Below are positions 17,338-26,412 of a DNA stretch of 64,000 nucleotides, one piece after another. The position numbers were made by a program, and so were the translations under genes. The stretch lies in NCBI GenBank assembly GCA_910577315.1, contig CAJTME010000013.1, positions 1 through 64,000 of the forward strand, given 5' to 3'. Source of the DNA: an uncultured Muribaculaceae bacterium. Its GTDB lineage: Bacteria > Bacteroidota > Bacteroidia > Bacteroidales > Muribaculaceae. Numbering within the stretch: the stretch's first letter is position 1; each line of letters starts with the position of its first letter. The notes below the pieces were generated by a model. That model ran no database searches. It had not been told where the DNA came from and saw only the letters and a list, made by a program, of their open reading frames with translations.

Positions 17338-19176
17338 CTATTGCATCAGGCTGAGGAGGGTGTCTTTGTTGAGTTTCGAGAGGTCGATGTCGGGCTTGGT
17401 GGACGAGGTGGGGGCGTGCTCGCGGAAGCCGGCTGCCAAAAGAATGGTGCGGAGGGGAATGCTTGAACTCAGGCGTGATGAAAGGGCGTGAAGCATGTCG
17501 AGTTCGGACGTGGTGTTTGGAACTCTTGCTTTGCCTGAGCCGAGGGCGCCGAAATACAGATGTCTGTCTGTGACGATGCCGATGGCTGTTGTCTGAGCGT
17601 CAGACACAATGTCTTCGCTGAACAGAATTGAATCAGGTCTTACCATGTAGCTTGTTGGCAGCTCGTCAAGATTGTCGCTGGCGAAGAAAAGGCGGAAGCG
17701 TGAACCAGCCTCTCCGTTGTAACGGGCTACAGAAATAATGGAGTCGGGCCATGATTCTCCGCGTCCATAGAAAATTTCGGTGGCTTCGGGGTCGGCATCC
17801 GTCATGTCGCCGGAAAACAGCAGCCCGTCGTCTTTGTGGTTGGCAGCCCAACCAAGTCGGCGCCCGTCGGAAACGGTCAGCCAAAGGTCGAAGTCGCGCG
17901 TTCCCCATTCGTTGCGCCAATATATGCCGATGAGGTTGTTGGACCGCAGGCGATAGGCTGAGCCAAAGGGAACGTTCCCGACAAACTGGCGCTCGCTTGT
18001 AGGGGCTGCGAGTTCGATATTTTCGGGAAAGCGAACGGTCAAGGCATGGCCGTCGGGCGAAATCGCTTTGATTCGGAGACGTTCGGCGAGCTCATCAATG
18101 ATTATCGCCGACAGTTGAGCTGCAGGATGAGCGGGTTGTGAAGCATGGCGGACCGGAGCGACAAACAACTTGCCGTTACGGATTATGTAGGCCTTGGATT
18201 TAGATTCTGCTTCAACAGAACGTAAATAGTTGATTACCCTTATCAGCTTTAAATTGGATTTTTCACGTTTTACGGCCTCTTGAATGTCGGCGAGGGAATG
18301 TTGTGGATTCAGTATTGATTCAAGTACCCCGATGCGGAGGGGGCGATGGAACCGTGGCGCAAGTTTGCGCAGGCGGTTGACAATGGCGGCAGCACGTTGG
18401 CCATCCGGAGTGGCCATGCCTTTAAATCCCTGGCGTAATGCGAGAAATATAGGTTTGTAGCGGTAGAATACCGATGCGAGACCTTCGAGTTGGGTGGCTG
18501 AAAAGTTGAGGAACATCGCGGTTATCTTTTCCGCATTGGCTGTGATGGCTGCAAGGGCGGTGTCGTTTTTTATAATCAGCGACTTGCCTGTGGTCTTGAA
18601 TACGAGGAGTCGAATGAGGCTTTCGGGATTTTCAGGGACGACGCCGAGCATGTCGCACAATCTCAGTTGCGCTTCGCGGTTGCCGACAGAATCAATGTCG
18701 ATGGTCCAGCCATAGGAGGCGTGATACTGGCGCAGTTGCTCGCACAGCAGGTCGAGTAACTCATCGGAAAGGGCGCCCGGAGTTGTGAGCATGGCCGCAA
18801 TGCGGTCAAACAGTTGGCGGGGCGTGCAGGGCATCAGCAGAGTGAATTCCGCGAAATCGGGTGTCGGGTAATGCGGGTTCATTGTAAACGCACGCCCTTG
18901 ATAGTCGGTGCCGTATGTAGTTGCATAATGCACCATCTGCAATATGCGCATTTCGAGTTCTGACCGGCGTGCCACATCCTGCCATTCTTTGTAGAAAGTG
19001 GAATTTAAGTTTGCTTGCCTCGTCTTGAGGAAAGCTATTACATCGGGCGTGCAGGCGTCGGGATGGACAAAGTATCCGCACTTCATGGCATACTTATTCA
19101 CTTCCACGGCATCGAGCAGCGGAGTGTCGGGATTGACGGCCACAAGACCGAATGTTTTTATCAATGCAGGCAACAT
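17338..19176 (-). CDS. Large cytoplasmic protein of unknown function
   Basis: A 612-aa protein with no signal peptide or membrane helix. The N-terminal 300 residues look helical. Residues about 420-470 contain FDLWLTVSDGRRLGWAANHK followed by FSGDMTDADPEATEIFYGRG. That pattern recalls the beta-sandwich of TerD-linked proteins (the MXAN_6230/SCO0854 type), but I cannot confirm this and see no RING or other metal site. It stands alone, convergent with the esterase operon. Codon use matches its neighbours, so it is a real chromosomal gene. Confidence 0.75.
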   Translation of the reverse strand: MLPALIKTFGLVAVNPDTPLLDAVEVNKYAMKCGYFVHPDACTPDVIAFLKTRQANLNSTFYKEWQDVARRSELEMRILQMVHYATTYGTDYQGRAFTMNPHYPTPDFAEFTLLMPCTPRQLFDRIAAMLTTPGALSDELLDLLCEQLRQYHASYGWTIDIDSVGNREAQLRLCDMLGVVPENPESLIRLLVFKTTGKSLIIKNDTALAAITANAEKITAMFLNFSATQLEGLASVFYRYKPIFLALRQGFKGMATPDGQRAAAIVNRLRKLAPRFHRPLRIGVLESILNPQHSLADIQEAVKREKSNLKLIRVINYLRSVEAESKSKAYIIRNGKLFVAPVRHASQPAHPAAQLSAIIIDELAERLRIKAISPDGHALTVRFPENIELAAPTSERQFVGNVPFGSAYRLRSNNLIGIYWRNEWGTRDFDLWLTVSDGRRLGWAANHKDDGLLFSGDMTDADPEATEIFYGRGESWPDSIISVARYNGEAGSRFRLFFASDNLDELPTSYMVRPDSILFSEDIVSDAQTTAIGIVTDRHLYFGALGSGKARVPNTTSELDMLHALSSRLSSSIPLRTILLAAGFREHAPTSSTKPDIDLSKLNKDTLLSLMQ

Positions 19177-19322
19177 GGCTGGGGAATATTACAATAAAGG
19201 CGGCCGGCGGGAGGTAAATCATCATAATTGAAAAAATAGGAACCTCCTGTGCCGAACCGCCGTTGTGCGTCAGGCAGTTTTGATGTTATAATGCTTTAAT
19301 GGCGCATAATGTTCGCATGTGG

Positions 19323-19769
19323 TCAGATACCGTTGTCGTATGATGTAAGGGATTCTTTGGCGTAGGCAGGAATCTCGGCAGAGGCAAGAGTGGCCGGATC
19401 AAAGCCGGCCATGACTGTGCGGGCCATACATTTTACTTCGCCGGTGGCTGTATTAACTATGCGTTGCTCGAGCGTAAGCGACTTGTCGCCGAGGTGGATG
19501 GTCTGGGTCATTACGGCGAGCGGTTCGTTGAGAAAAGACGGAGCGAAGAAATCGCAGTTGATGTTGACAATCACGACGGCAAGTCCGCTTTTCATGAAGT
19601 CTTTACCGAGGGCATCCTCGAAATAACGGAGTTTGCCGAGGTCAAAAAATTGCAGATATACCGAGTTGTTGACATGACCGAACATGTCGATGTCGTTGAA
19701 CCTGAGCTGGACGTCGAGTTTATGACGGAAAGGCTTCACAGGAGCCGGAACGCGTGGATTGGTAGACAT
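19323..19769 (-). CDS. Acyl-CoA thioesterase, 4HBT (YbgC-like) hotdog fold
   Basis: The 148-aa protein has the hotdog signature FNDIDMFGHVNNSVYLQFFD, in which the Asp and the GHVNN turn form the YbgC/FadM-type active site. It should hydrolyse acyl-CoA or acyl-ACP thioesters in the cytoplasm. Length is normal. It starts only 4 nt after the DUF721 gene ends, so it is the third gene of the recF operon; a link to replication is not implied. Confidence 0.9.
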   Translation of the reverse strand: MSTNPRVPAPVKPFRHKLDVQLRFNDIDMFGHVNNSVYLQFFDLGKLRYFEDALGKDFMKSGLAVVIVNINCDFFAPSFLNEPLAVMTQTIHLGDKSLTLEQRIVNTATGEVKCMARTVMAGFDPATLASAEIPAYAKESLTSYDNGI

Positions 19770-19773
19770 TTTA

Positions 19774-20064
19774 TCAGTGTATTGAAATTTTTTTTATTAT
19801 ACGTTTGCCGACCGCTCTGTTCAGTTGTTCGATGAACAACGGGAGCATGTAGGCAAGCTCGCTTTTCAGCGGACCCGAGTCGATGAATACATGAAGGGTG
19901 TCGCCGTCGACAAAACGGCGGGTGGTGTGATGGTTGATGTAAGCGCTGGCAACTTCGCTCCAAAGATAGCAAATCTTATGGCGGTCGAAGGCCGCCGTGT
20001 CGCCATTACTCTCCATCATGGCCTTCAGGATGTCGCCGACAGCGAGCGCCTCAGTCCGTTCCAT
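19774..20064 (-). CDS. DUF721 (DciA-like) protein
   Basis: The 96-aa protein matches the DUF721 pattern (ALAVGDILKAMM, KICYLWSEVAS, LHVFIDSGPLKSELAYM). Many bacteria encode a DUF721 protein next to recF; the DciA subgroup loads the replicative helicase where DnaC is absent. This copy is short and mostly the KH-like core, so a helicase-loading role is plausible but unproven. Its ATG overlaps the 3' end of recF by 14 nt. Confidence 0.88.
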   Translation of the reverse strand: MERTEALAVGDILKAMMESNGDTAAFDRHKICYLWSEVASAYINHHTTRRFVDGDTLHVFIDSGPLKSELAYMLPLFIEQLNRAVGKRIIKKISIH

Positions 20065-21163
20065 CAGTCATTACCCGCGTAAAGACACCGCCGTCAACAC
20101 TCCACATGCGATAGTCAGGACCACTGAGTGCCATGATCTCGTCGAGGTGCTTTCGGTTGGTGTCGGTTATGAATATCTGGCCGAATTTGTCCCTGCCGAC
20201 AATGGACATTATACGCTCGACGCGTATTGAGTCGAGTTTATCGAAGATGTCGTCAAGCAACAACAGGGGGCTTTGGCCGGTTGCCCGCCGCAAAAACTCA
20301 TACTGTGCCAACCGCAGGGCTATGGTGAAGGTTTTCATCTGTCCCTGGGACGCCGTCTGCTTTGCCGACATTCCTGAAAGGGTGAAGGCGATGTCGTCGC
20401 GGTGAGGGCCGACAGTGGTGAACTTCAACGCTGAGTCGCGTTGGCGCGCATGGTCGAGGGCGTTGATGAGCGAGGTATGGTCGCTGCCGCTCTGTATATA
20501 CTCCAGCCCCGCATCCTCCTCGTCACCGGCAATTTCGGCATAATATTCGCCGAAAATTCTGGCAAGTTCGGCAATATTTTCCGCCCGCCTGCGGCGTATC
20601 AGCGCCGCCGTGGAATCCATTATAATCTCGACGGATTCAAACAGCATGGGATCCGTGAAGCCATCGCGCAGCATGCGGTTGCGCTGTTCGAGCGCCTGAT
20701 TGTATCGGATAAGCGCATCGAGGTAGGGCGCGTCGGCCTGCGATATTATCATGTCGATAAAACGGCGGCGCTCTTCCGACCCTTCGGTAATCAGACTTTG
20801 GTCGGCCGGTGCTGACATCACGGCCGGAAAAAGTCCTATGTGGGCGCTGATGCGTTTGTACTCTTTCCCTCCGCGGCGGAAACTCTTCCGGGCTCCGCGA
20901 CGCAGACCTACGTTTATTTCCTCGTCGGCTCCATGACGTTCATAGTGTCCGTTGACGATTCCGAAATCTTCTCCGCGCCGTATCAGCATTGCGTCGGGCA
21001 ACCGGCTGAAACTCTTTGCAAAGCTCAGAAAGTGAATGGCATCGAGCAGATTGCTCTTGCCCATGCCGTTATTGCCCAAAAGACAATTGATTTTGGGCGA
21101 AAATTCAAGAGACGCAAATGCGATATTCTTGAAATTTGTAAGGGCAAGGGTCTTTAAGAGCAT
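20051..21163 (-). CDS. recF: DNA replication and repair protein RecF
   Basis: The 370-aa protein has a Walker A motif (GNNGMGKSN, about 30-38), the ABC-type signature TASQGQMKTFTIALRLAQ, and Walker B (PLLLLDDIFDKLDSIR). RecF helps load RecA on single-strand gaps through RecO and RecR. Full length. First gene of a three-gene unit with DUF721 and the thioesterase; the esterase gene ends 23 nt upstream on the same strand. Confidence 0.97.
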   Translation of the reverse strand: MLLKTLALTNFKNIAFASLEFSPKINCLLGNNGMGKSNLLDAIHFLSFAKSFSRLPDAMLIRRGEDFGIVNGHYERHGADEEINVGLRRGARKSFRRGGKEYKRISAHIGLFPAVMSAPADQSLITEGSEERRRFIDMIISQADAPYLDALIRYNQALEQRNRMLRDGFTDPMLFESVEIIMDSTAALIRRRRAENIAELARIFGEYYAEIAGDEEDAGLEYIQSGSDHTSLINALDHARQRDSALKFTTVGPHRDDIAFTLSGMSAKQTASQGQMKTFTIALRLAQYEFLRRATGQSPLLLLDDIFDKLDSIRVERIMSIVGRDKFGQIFITDTNRKHLDEIMALSGPDYRMWSVDGGVFTRVMTDGTD

Positions 21164-21186
21164 TACGGTGGATTTTTATAAGGGTA

Positions 21187-22005
21187 TTATTTTCCGGCTT
21201 TGTTGAAGGCTTCGTTGAAGAAAAGCAGGTGATACAGAATTGAATTGCGCCAATAGGCCTGGGTGTGGGCGCCGGGACGAACGGTATAATCGTGAGGAAT
21301 CTTGGCCTTTACAAGTTCGGCGTGGAGATTGTCGTTCACCTCAGCAAAGAAATCGTCAATGCCGCAGTCAAACGTTATGTTCAGTTGCCCGGGTGTGAGC
21401 GAGGGAACGAGGTTTATCACCGTGTGCTGTTCCCATACGTCAGGATTCTTATCTTTCTCGCCGAGGGCGTCTTTCATTTTCCAGCGGTCGGGGAAAGGGC
21501 GTATGTCTACGCCTCCGCTCATTGAGCCGGCGTTACCCCAGATGTCGCTGTGGCGGAACGCGAGCCACATGGCTCCGTGGCCTCCCATGCTCAGGCCGGT
21601 TATGGCGCGTTGCGGGGCCTCGGCTTTGGTGGGATAATTTGTATCGACATACGGGACAAGGTCGTTGACAAAGAAACTTTCCATCTGCATTTCAGGATTG
21701 GCCGGAGCATCCCAATACCAGCTGTTGCGTCCGTCGGGCATCACCATCACCATCCCGTATTCGTCGGCAAGCGCGGGCAGGTCGGGACGTGTGCCGAGCC
21801 ACGCCTTGTGGTTTCCGCCAAAGCCGTTGAGCATGTAGACGGTAGGAAAACGTTCGCCGTTTTTGGCTGCGTCGGGTGTTATTATCACCACCTTTTCAGG
21901 CGTGGCGAGATATTTTGTGGCTATTGCGACGGTATCGACCGTGGCGGCTTTCATCCCGTACAGCGACGAGAGAGCCAGTACTGTAAGAAATAGTTTCTTT
22001 ATCAT
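21187..22005 (-). CDS. Secreted esterase, esterase-D / acetyl-xylan-feruloyl type
   Basis: The 272-aa protein has a signal peptide (about 1-20). An alpha/beta-hydrolase core follows with YMLNGFGGNHKAW, the nucleophile elbow GLSMGGHG, an Asp region (DCGIDDFF) and the catalytic His in PGAHTQAYW. This is the putative-esterase family that includes feruloyl and acetylxylan esterases and mycolyltransferase-like folds. It would act in the periplasm or outside. Substrate is not predictable; no polysaccharide lyase or xylanase lies beside it. Confidence 0.87.
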   Translation of the reverse strand: MIKKLFLTVLALSSLYGMKAATVDTVAIATKYLATPEKVVIITPDAAKNGERFPTVYMLNGFGGNHKAWLGTRPDLPALADEYGMVMVMPDGRNSWYWDAPANPEMQMESFFVNDLVPYVDTNYPTKAEAPQRAITGLSMGGHGAMWLAFRHSDIWGNAGSMSGGVDIRPFPDRWKMKDALGEKDKNPDVWEQHTVINLVPSLTPGQLNITFDCGIDDFFAEVNDNLHAELVKAKIPHDYTVRPGAHTQAYWRNSILYHLLFFNEAFNKAGK

Positions 22006-22040
22006 TGGTGTTGTTTTAAGGTGTCAGTAGGATTGGGGCG

Positions 22041-22072
22041 GAGTCATGGGGAATCCTTGCTCCCCATGACTC
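22041..22072. terminator. Stem-loop downstream of alaS
   Basis: GAGTCATGGGGA pairs with TCCCCATGACTC around an 8-nt loop, between the end of alaS and the esterase gene. The T-rich stretch (CTTTCCTTTTCC) lies on the plus side, so it is not a classical minus-strand terminator. Confidence 0.5.
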
Positions 22073-22106
22073 TTTCCTTTTCCTTGTATTGTGTATTGCA
22101 GGTCGA

Positions 22107-24734
22107 TTATTTTGCGATTTGTTCCCAGAGGGTCTGGAATGCCTGTTCAAGACCTTCGGCGTCTTTGCCGCCGGCCTGCGCGAATCCAGGCTGGCCACCA
22201 CCGCCGCCTTTGATGGCTTTGGCTGCCGAGCGGACAATGGCAGATGCGTTAAGGCCACCCTTGACAAGGTCGTCGGTGAGCATCACCGTAAGGAGCGGTT
22301 TGCCCGCGATGTCGCGCGTGGCGGCGATGAAAGCTGTTGATTCCGGCGATTTGGCACGGATGCCAAAGGCAACGTTCTTGACCACTTCGGGCATCCTGAC
22401 GCCTTTGAGGGCCACCACCTTGATGCCGTTTTCAATCACGGCCTTGTCGATAAGTTCGGCTGTCAGTGAGGCGACGCGCTCGTTGAAGGCGTCCTCGGCC
22501 TGTTTGCGCAGCGAGGCGTTCTCGTCGAGCGATTTGCGCAGCGCGCCTACGACATCGGGTGTGTTGTTAAGCATTTCGGCGATTGTGCGTACGGTGGCGC
22601 TCATTCCGTCTATGGTGTTCTCCACTTCTTCGCCTGTAATGGCTTCGATGCGGCGGATGCCGGCGGCGATTGAACTTTCCGACATAATTTTAATCATGCC
22701 GATGTTGCCGGTGTTGGCCACATGGGTACCGCCGCAGAGTTCAACAGAATCGCCATATCGGATTACGCGCACCTCATCGCCGTATTTTTCGCCGAAGAGA
22801 GCCATGGCGCCCATTGCCTGAGCTTCGGCGATGGGAACCTCGCGGCGCTCGTCGCGGGCGATGGCTTCGCGGACGCGTTTGTTGGCGAGGCGTTCAACCT
22901 TCGACAGTTCCTCGGGAGTTACTTTCTGGAAGTGGGAGAAGTCGAAGCGGAGAGAGTGGGGAGTCACGAGTGAACCTTTCTGTTCAACATGCGTGCCGAG
23001 CACTTCGCGGAGAGCCTGGTGAAGCAGGTGGGTTGCCGAGTGGTTGGCCGAGATGGCGCGGCGGATGTCTTTATCGACGGCCGCACGGAAGCTGGCGTTG
23101 ATGTCGGAGGGAAGTTTCTTTACCAGATGCACACCCATGCCGTTCTCGCGCTTTGTGTCGTATATTTCGACAGATTCGCCGGTGGCGACATCGGTCAATG
23201 TGCCGCGGTCACCTACCTGACCGCCCATTTCGGCGTAGAAGGGAGTCTCGGCGAGCACAACCTGGTAGAATTCCTGATTCTTTTGTTTTACCTTGCGGTA
23301 GCGCAGTATGGAAGTCTCCACTTCGAGCTTGTCATATCCGACGAAAGCCTGCTCGCCCTCGTTGACAGTCTGCCAGTCGGTAGCCTCGACGGCTGCGGCG
23401 CTGCGGGCGCGCTGTTTCTGAGCCTGCATTTCTTTGTCAAACTCGGCCTGGTCGAGCGTCATGCCGTTTTCTTTAAGGATGAGTTCGGTGAGGTCGAGGG
23501 GGAAACCGTAAGTGTCGTAAAGGGTGAAGGCCTGTTTGCCTGAGATTTCATTTTTGCCGGCGCCCTTAGCCTCGCGGATGGCGTCGTCGAGCATGCGGAT
23601 GCCGTTTTCAAGGGTGCGGAGGAACGAGTCTTCCTCTTCCTTGATTACCTTCATGATGAGGTCGCGCTGGGCGGGAAGTTCAGGATACGCGTCACCCATG
23701 TTGTCGATGAGGGTGTCGACGAGCAGATACATGAACGCCTGCTTGCGGTCGAGGAAAGTATAGGCATAACGCACCGCGCGGCGCAGGATGCGGCGGATTA
23801 CATAACCGGCCTTTGCATTGGAGGGCAGCTGTGAGTCGGCAATCGAGAAAGCGATGGTGCGCACGTGGTCGGCGATAACGCGCATTGCCACGTCTGTCGC
23901 CTGATCCTTTCCGTATTCCTTGCCGGAGAGTTCTGCAATCTTGGCGATGAGCGGGGTGAAAACATCCGTGTCGTAGTTGGATGTCTTGCCCTGAAGGGCC
24001 ATGCAGAGGCGCTCGAAGCCCATGCCAGTGTCGATAACCTTGGCGGGGAGCGGCTCGAGGGAACCGTTGGCCAGTCGGTTGTACTGCATGAACACGAGGT
24101 TCCATATTTCGATTACCTGGGGATGATCTTTGTTGACCATCTCGGCGCCGGAAATTTTTGCGCGCTCCTCGTCGGAACGCAGGTCGATGTGTATTTCCGA
24201 GCAGGGACCGCAGGGGCCGGTGTCGCCCATTTCCCAGAAATTATCGTGTTTGTTGCCGTTTATGATGTGAGATGCGGGAAGATGTTTTTCCCAGATTGCG
24301 GCAGCTTCGTCGTCGCGTCCGAGGCCTTCGGCGGGCGAACCTTCAAAAACTGTCGCATAGAGACGTTCGGGATTGAGTTTGAGCACATCCACCAGATATT
24401 CCCAGGCCCAGTCGATGGCCTCGCGCTTGAAATAGTCGCCGAACGACCAGTTGCCGAGCATCTCGAACATGGTGTGGTGGTAAGTGTCGTGTCCGACCTC
24501 CTCGAGGTCGTTGTGCTTGCCGCTCACGCGGAGACATTTCTGCGAGTCGGCCACGCGCTGATATTTCGCCGCCTTGTTGCCGAGGATGATGTCTTTGAAC
24601 TGGTTCATACCGGCATTGGTGAACATCAGGGTGGGGTCATCTTTGATGACCATGGGGGCCGACGGCACGATGCGGTGGCCCTTGCTCTCGAAGAAGTCCT
24701 TGAACGACTTGCGTATTTCCTTTGCTGTAAGCAT
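22107..24734 (-). CDS. alaS: Alanyl-tRNA synthetase
   Basis: The 875-aa enzyme charges tRNA-Ala. It has the class II catalytic start (EIRKSFKDFFESKGHRIVPSA, split here by eye into motif 1 region), the tRNA-recognition domain, and the editing domain with HSATHLLHQALR and CGGTHVANTGNIG, the zinc ligands that clear Ser- and Gly-tRNA. A C-Ala oligomerisation domain ends GGGGGQPGFAQAGG. All parts are intact. Its promoter overlaps the divergent promoter of the M23 peptidase gene. Confidence 0.98.
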   Translation of the reverse strand: MLTAKEIRKSFKDFFESKGHRIVPSAPMVIKDDPTLMFTNAGMNQFKDIILGNKAAKYQRVADSQKCLRVSGKHNDLEEVGHDTYHHTMFEMLGNWSFGDYFKREAIDWAWEYLVDVLKLNPERLYATVFEGSPAEGLGRDDEAAAIWEKHLPASHIINGNKHDNFWEMGDTGPCGPCSEIHIDLRSDEERAKISGAEMVNKDHPQVIEIWNLVFMQYNRLANGSLEPLPAKVIDTGMGFERLCMALQGKTSNYDTDVFTPLIAKIAELSGKEYGKDQATDVAMRVIADHVRTIAFSIADSQLPSNAKAGYVIRRILRRAVRYAYTFLDRKQAFMYLLVDTLIDNMGDAYPELPAQRDLIMKVIKEEEDSFLRTLENGIRMLDDAIREAKGAGKNEISGKQAFTLYDTYGFPLDLTELILKENGMTLDQAEFDKEMQAQKQRARSAAAVEATDWQTVNEGEQAFVGYDKLEVETSILRYRKVKQKNQEFYQVVLAETPFYAEMGGQVGDRGTLTDVATGESVEIYDTKRENGMGVHLVKKLPSDINASFRAAVDKDIRRAISANHSATHLLHQALREVLGTHVEQKGSLVTPHSLRFDFSHFQKVTPEELSKVERLANKRVREAIARDERREVPIAEAQAMGAMALFGEKYGDEVRVIRYGDSVELCGGTHVANTGNIGMIKIMSESSIAAGIRRIEAITGEEVENTIDGMSATVRTIAEMLNNTPDVVGALRKSLDENASLRKQAEDAFNERVASLTAELIDKAVIENGIKVVALKGVRMPEVVKNVAFGIRAKSPESTAFIAATRDIAGKPLLTVMLTDDLVKGGLNASAIVRSAAKAIKGGGGGQPGFAQAGGKDAEGLEQAFQTLWEQIAK

Positions 24735-24795
24735 TTTAAGAAACGTGATATATAATATAGGTGTTATTGTTCGGAAATTTTACAAAAATATTATG

Positions 24796-24826
24796 CAAAA
24801 TTACGATAAAACCACTAATTTTGCAA
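24796..24826 (-). promoter_or_regulatory. alaS promoter
   Basis: On the minus strand TTG (24826-24824), exactly 20 nt, TAATTTTG (24803-24796). Transcription would start near 24789, leaving a leader of about 55 nt. Confidence 0.7.
24816..24823 (+). promoter_or_regulatory. -7 box for the M23 peptidase gene, overlapping the alaS promoter
   Basis: TAATTTTG on the plus strand lies inside the alaS promoter, next to the alaS -33 box. The start point would fall at about 24830, two bases before the ATG at 24832, so the mRNA may be almost leaderless. No good -33 box is visible for this direction. Confidence 0.45.
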
Positions 24827-24831
24827 CAGCA

Positions 24832-25806
24832 ATGAGCAAGAAAAAGACCTTTTACCGCTATAATCCAGTCACGGAAAATTACGAGCGCGTATATCCGTCG
24901 CGCAAGGAAAAAATGTGGGCTGTGGCGCGCCAGACAACCATTGGCGCCGTCATTGGCGCGGGGCTTTTCATGCTGGCCTATTACCTGGTCGATTTTCCAC
25001 GCGAGCGCGAGCTGGTGGCTGCCAATGAAAAGCTGGAGGCGCAGTTCTCCACCCTGAACCGCCGTTCGGACGAGGCGCTTGCCGTGATGCGCGACCTGGC
25101 AGCCCGCGACAATAATTTCTACCGGGTGGTGATGCAGGCCGAGCCATTGAGCGATGCGGCCCGATATGCCGGCCTCGAGCGCCAGCGGAATTACGAGGCG
25201 CTCGATTCAATGACCGACCTGTCGCTGGTGCGCACGGTCAGCGACAAGCTTGACCTGCTGGACAACATGGTGTACCACCAGATAAAGTCATTTGACTTTC
25301 TTAAATCGCAGGCGGCCACGATGAGCGACCGCATATCCCACATTCCGGCTATCCAGCCTATTTCATCGAAGTTCCTGAAAACGATGGCATCGGGTTACGG
25401 GTACCGCCATGACCCCATATACGGAACATCGAAATTCCATGCGGGTATGGATTTTTCAGCCGCCATAGGCACGCCAGTATACGCCACCGGCGACGGCACT
25501 GTCAAAGTGGCCGGCTGGGAGAGCGGATATGGAAATTCGATTGACATAGACCACGGCTTCAATTACCTGACCCGTTACGCGCATCTGTCGGAAATTCTGG
25601 TGAAACCTGGCCAGGCTGTCAAACGCGGAGACCTCATCGGCAAGGTCGGCAACACGGGGAAATCGACTGGCCCTCACCTGCATTATGAGGTGCGTCACCG
25701 TGGCGAGCCGCAGAACCCCGTGAATTATTATTTTATGGACCTCACCCCCGAGCAGTATGACGAAATGATTCGTCAGGCGGAAAATGCCGGGCACGTTATG
25801 GACTGA
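24832..25806 (+). CDS. M23 (LytM-type) murein endopeptidase, membrane-anchored
   Basis: The start at 24832 gives 324 aa (MSKKKTFYRYNP); reading further upstream would run into the divergent alaS gene. A cytoplasmic basic stretch, one membrane helix (about 32-50) and a coiled-coil region (about 60-130) precede the M23 domain. Metal ligands are visible in KFHAGMDFS and HLHYEV, together with YGNSIDIDHG. The enzyme would cut peptide cross-links of peptidoglycan in the periplasm. It is followed by a MerR-type gene one base after its stop codon, and faces alaS. Confidence 0.93.
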   Translation: MSKKKTFYRYNPVTENYERVYPSRKEKMWAVARQTTIGAVIGAGLFMLAYYLVDFPRERELVAANEKLEAQFSTLNRRSDEALAVMRDLAARDNNFYRVVMQAEPLSDAARYAGLERQRNYEALDSMTDLSLVRTVSDKLDLLDNMVYHQIKSFDFLKSQAATMSDRISHIPAIQPISSKFLKTMASGYGYRHDPIYGTSKFHAGMDFSAAIGTPVYATGDGTVKVAGWESGYGNSIDIDHGFNYLTRYAHLSEILVKPGQAVKRGDLIGKVGNTGKSTGPHLHYEVRHRGEPQNPVNYYFMDLTPEQYDEMIRQAENAGHVMD

Positions 25807-25807
25807 T

Positions 25808-26143
25808 ATGGATACTCTTGACAAAAAATTCTACAAAATCAGCGAAGTGGCAGAAATTCTCGGGATTCCCGCTTCCACCCTGAGGTTCTGGGAAAGCAAG
25901 TTCACGGTCATCAAACCGCGCCGCAATGCCGGAGGCACCCGGTTCTATACCTCGTCCGACATGGATAAGATACGTATGATTCACTTTCTTGTCAAGGAAA
26001 AGGGGCTGAAACTTGAAGCGGCTCAGGAGCAGCTGCGCAGCAATCCCGGGGGTGTGTCGAGGCGTTATGCGGCGATTACCCGCCTGCGCGAAATCCGCGA
26101 TAAGCTCGACAACCTTCTGACCTCGCTGAACAAAATGAGATAA
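25808..26143 (+). CDS. MerR-family transcriptional regulator
   Basis: The ATG at 25808 gives 111 aa starting MDTLDKKFYKISEVAEILGI. The MerR helix-turn-helix (YKISEVAEILGIPASTLRFWES) and wing (GGTRFYTSSDMDKIRMIHFLV) are intact, followed by a short coiled-coil helix. There is no effector domain and no cysteines, so it is a minimal MerR protein like those beside cell-wall hydrolases in Bacteroidota. It is likely cotranscribed with the M23 gene. Targets unknown. Confidence 0.92.
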   Translation: MDTLDKKFYKISEVAEILGIPASTLRFWESKFTVIKPRRNAGGTRFYTSSDMDKIRMIHFLVKEKGLKLEAAQEQLRSNPGGVSRRYAAITRLREIRDKLDNLLTSLNKMR

Positions 26144-26148
26144 TATAC

Positions 26149-26412
26149 AAAAAGCGGTCACACCCCTGGGGCTGCGACCGCTGTGGGGGCCACATCAAAG
26201 GATGCGATGAAACTCCGAAAAGACAGGATTTGAGTTCTCGCCGTCCTTTGTAATCCTCCGGCATAAAGCCTCCGGCCTAAGCCGGAGCGAGGCCCGCCAT
26301 CGGGCGGCTAAGATTGTCTCGGTATTTCACGTAAAATTGACGAGTTTCCCAATCAACTTTGATGCGGCAGTATTTTCAATGAACTCTGTGGCGTTGCTTT
26401 GATTTTATAACG
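26149..26412 (-). ncRNA. Candidate structured small RNA, about 255 nt, unidentified family
   Basis: On the minus strand this stretch has its own promoter, no reading frame of note, and a clear intrinsic terminator: AGCGGTC (26182-26176) pairs with GACCGCT (26159-26153), followed by five T. The predicted RNA starts near 26406. Long-range pairing closes it: GCCGCATCAAAG (26368-26357) pairs over 12 bp, one of them G-U, with CTTTGATGTGGC (26200-26189). Inside, GAAACTC (26348-26342) pairs with GAGTTTC (26215-26209). The apex has perfect hairpins: CTCCGGC-TTAG-GCCGGAG (26287-26270) and CCGCC-CGAT-GGCGG (26307-26294). I see no tmRNA, RNase P or SRP signature; a 6S-like RNA is possible. Confidence 0.7.

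Noticed and set aside
24574..24831. N-terminal extension of the M23 peptidase frame
   Set aside because: It runs through the start of alaS on the opposite strand and through its promoter; the protein from 24832 has the normal basic start and membrane helix.
26250..26310. GC-rich inverted repeats taken as a mobile-element end or CRISPR repeat
   Set aside because: They are short hairpins within one transcription unit with promoter and terminator, are not repeated elsewhere in the window, and fit an RNA structure.
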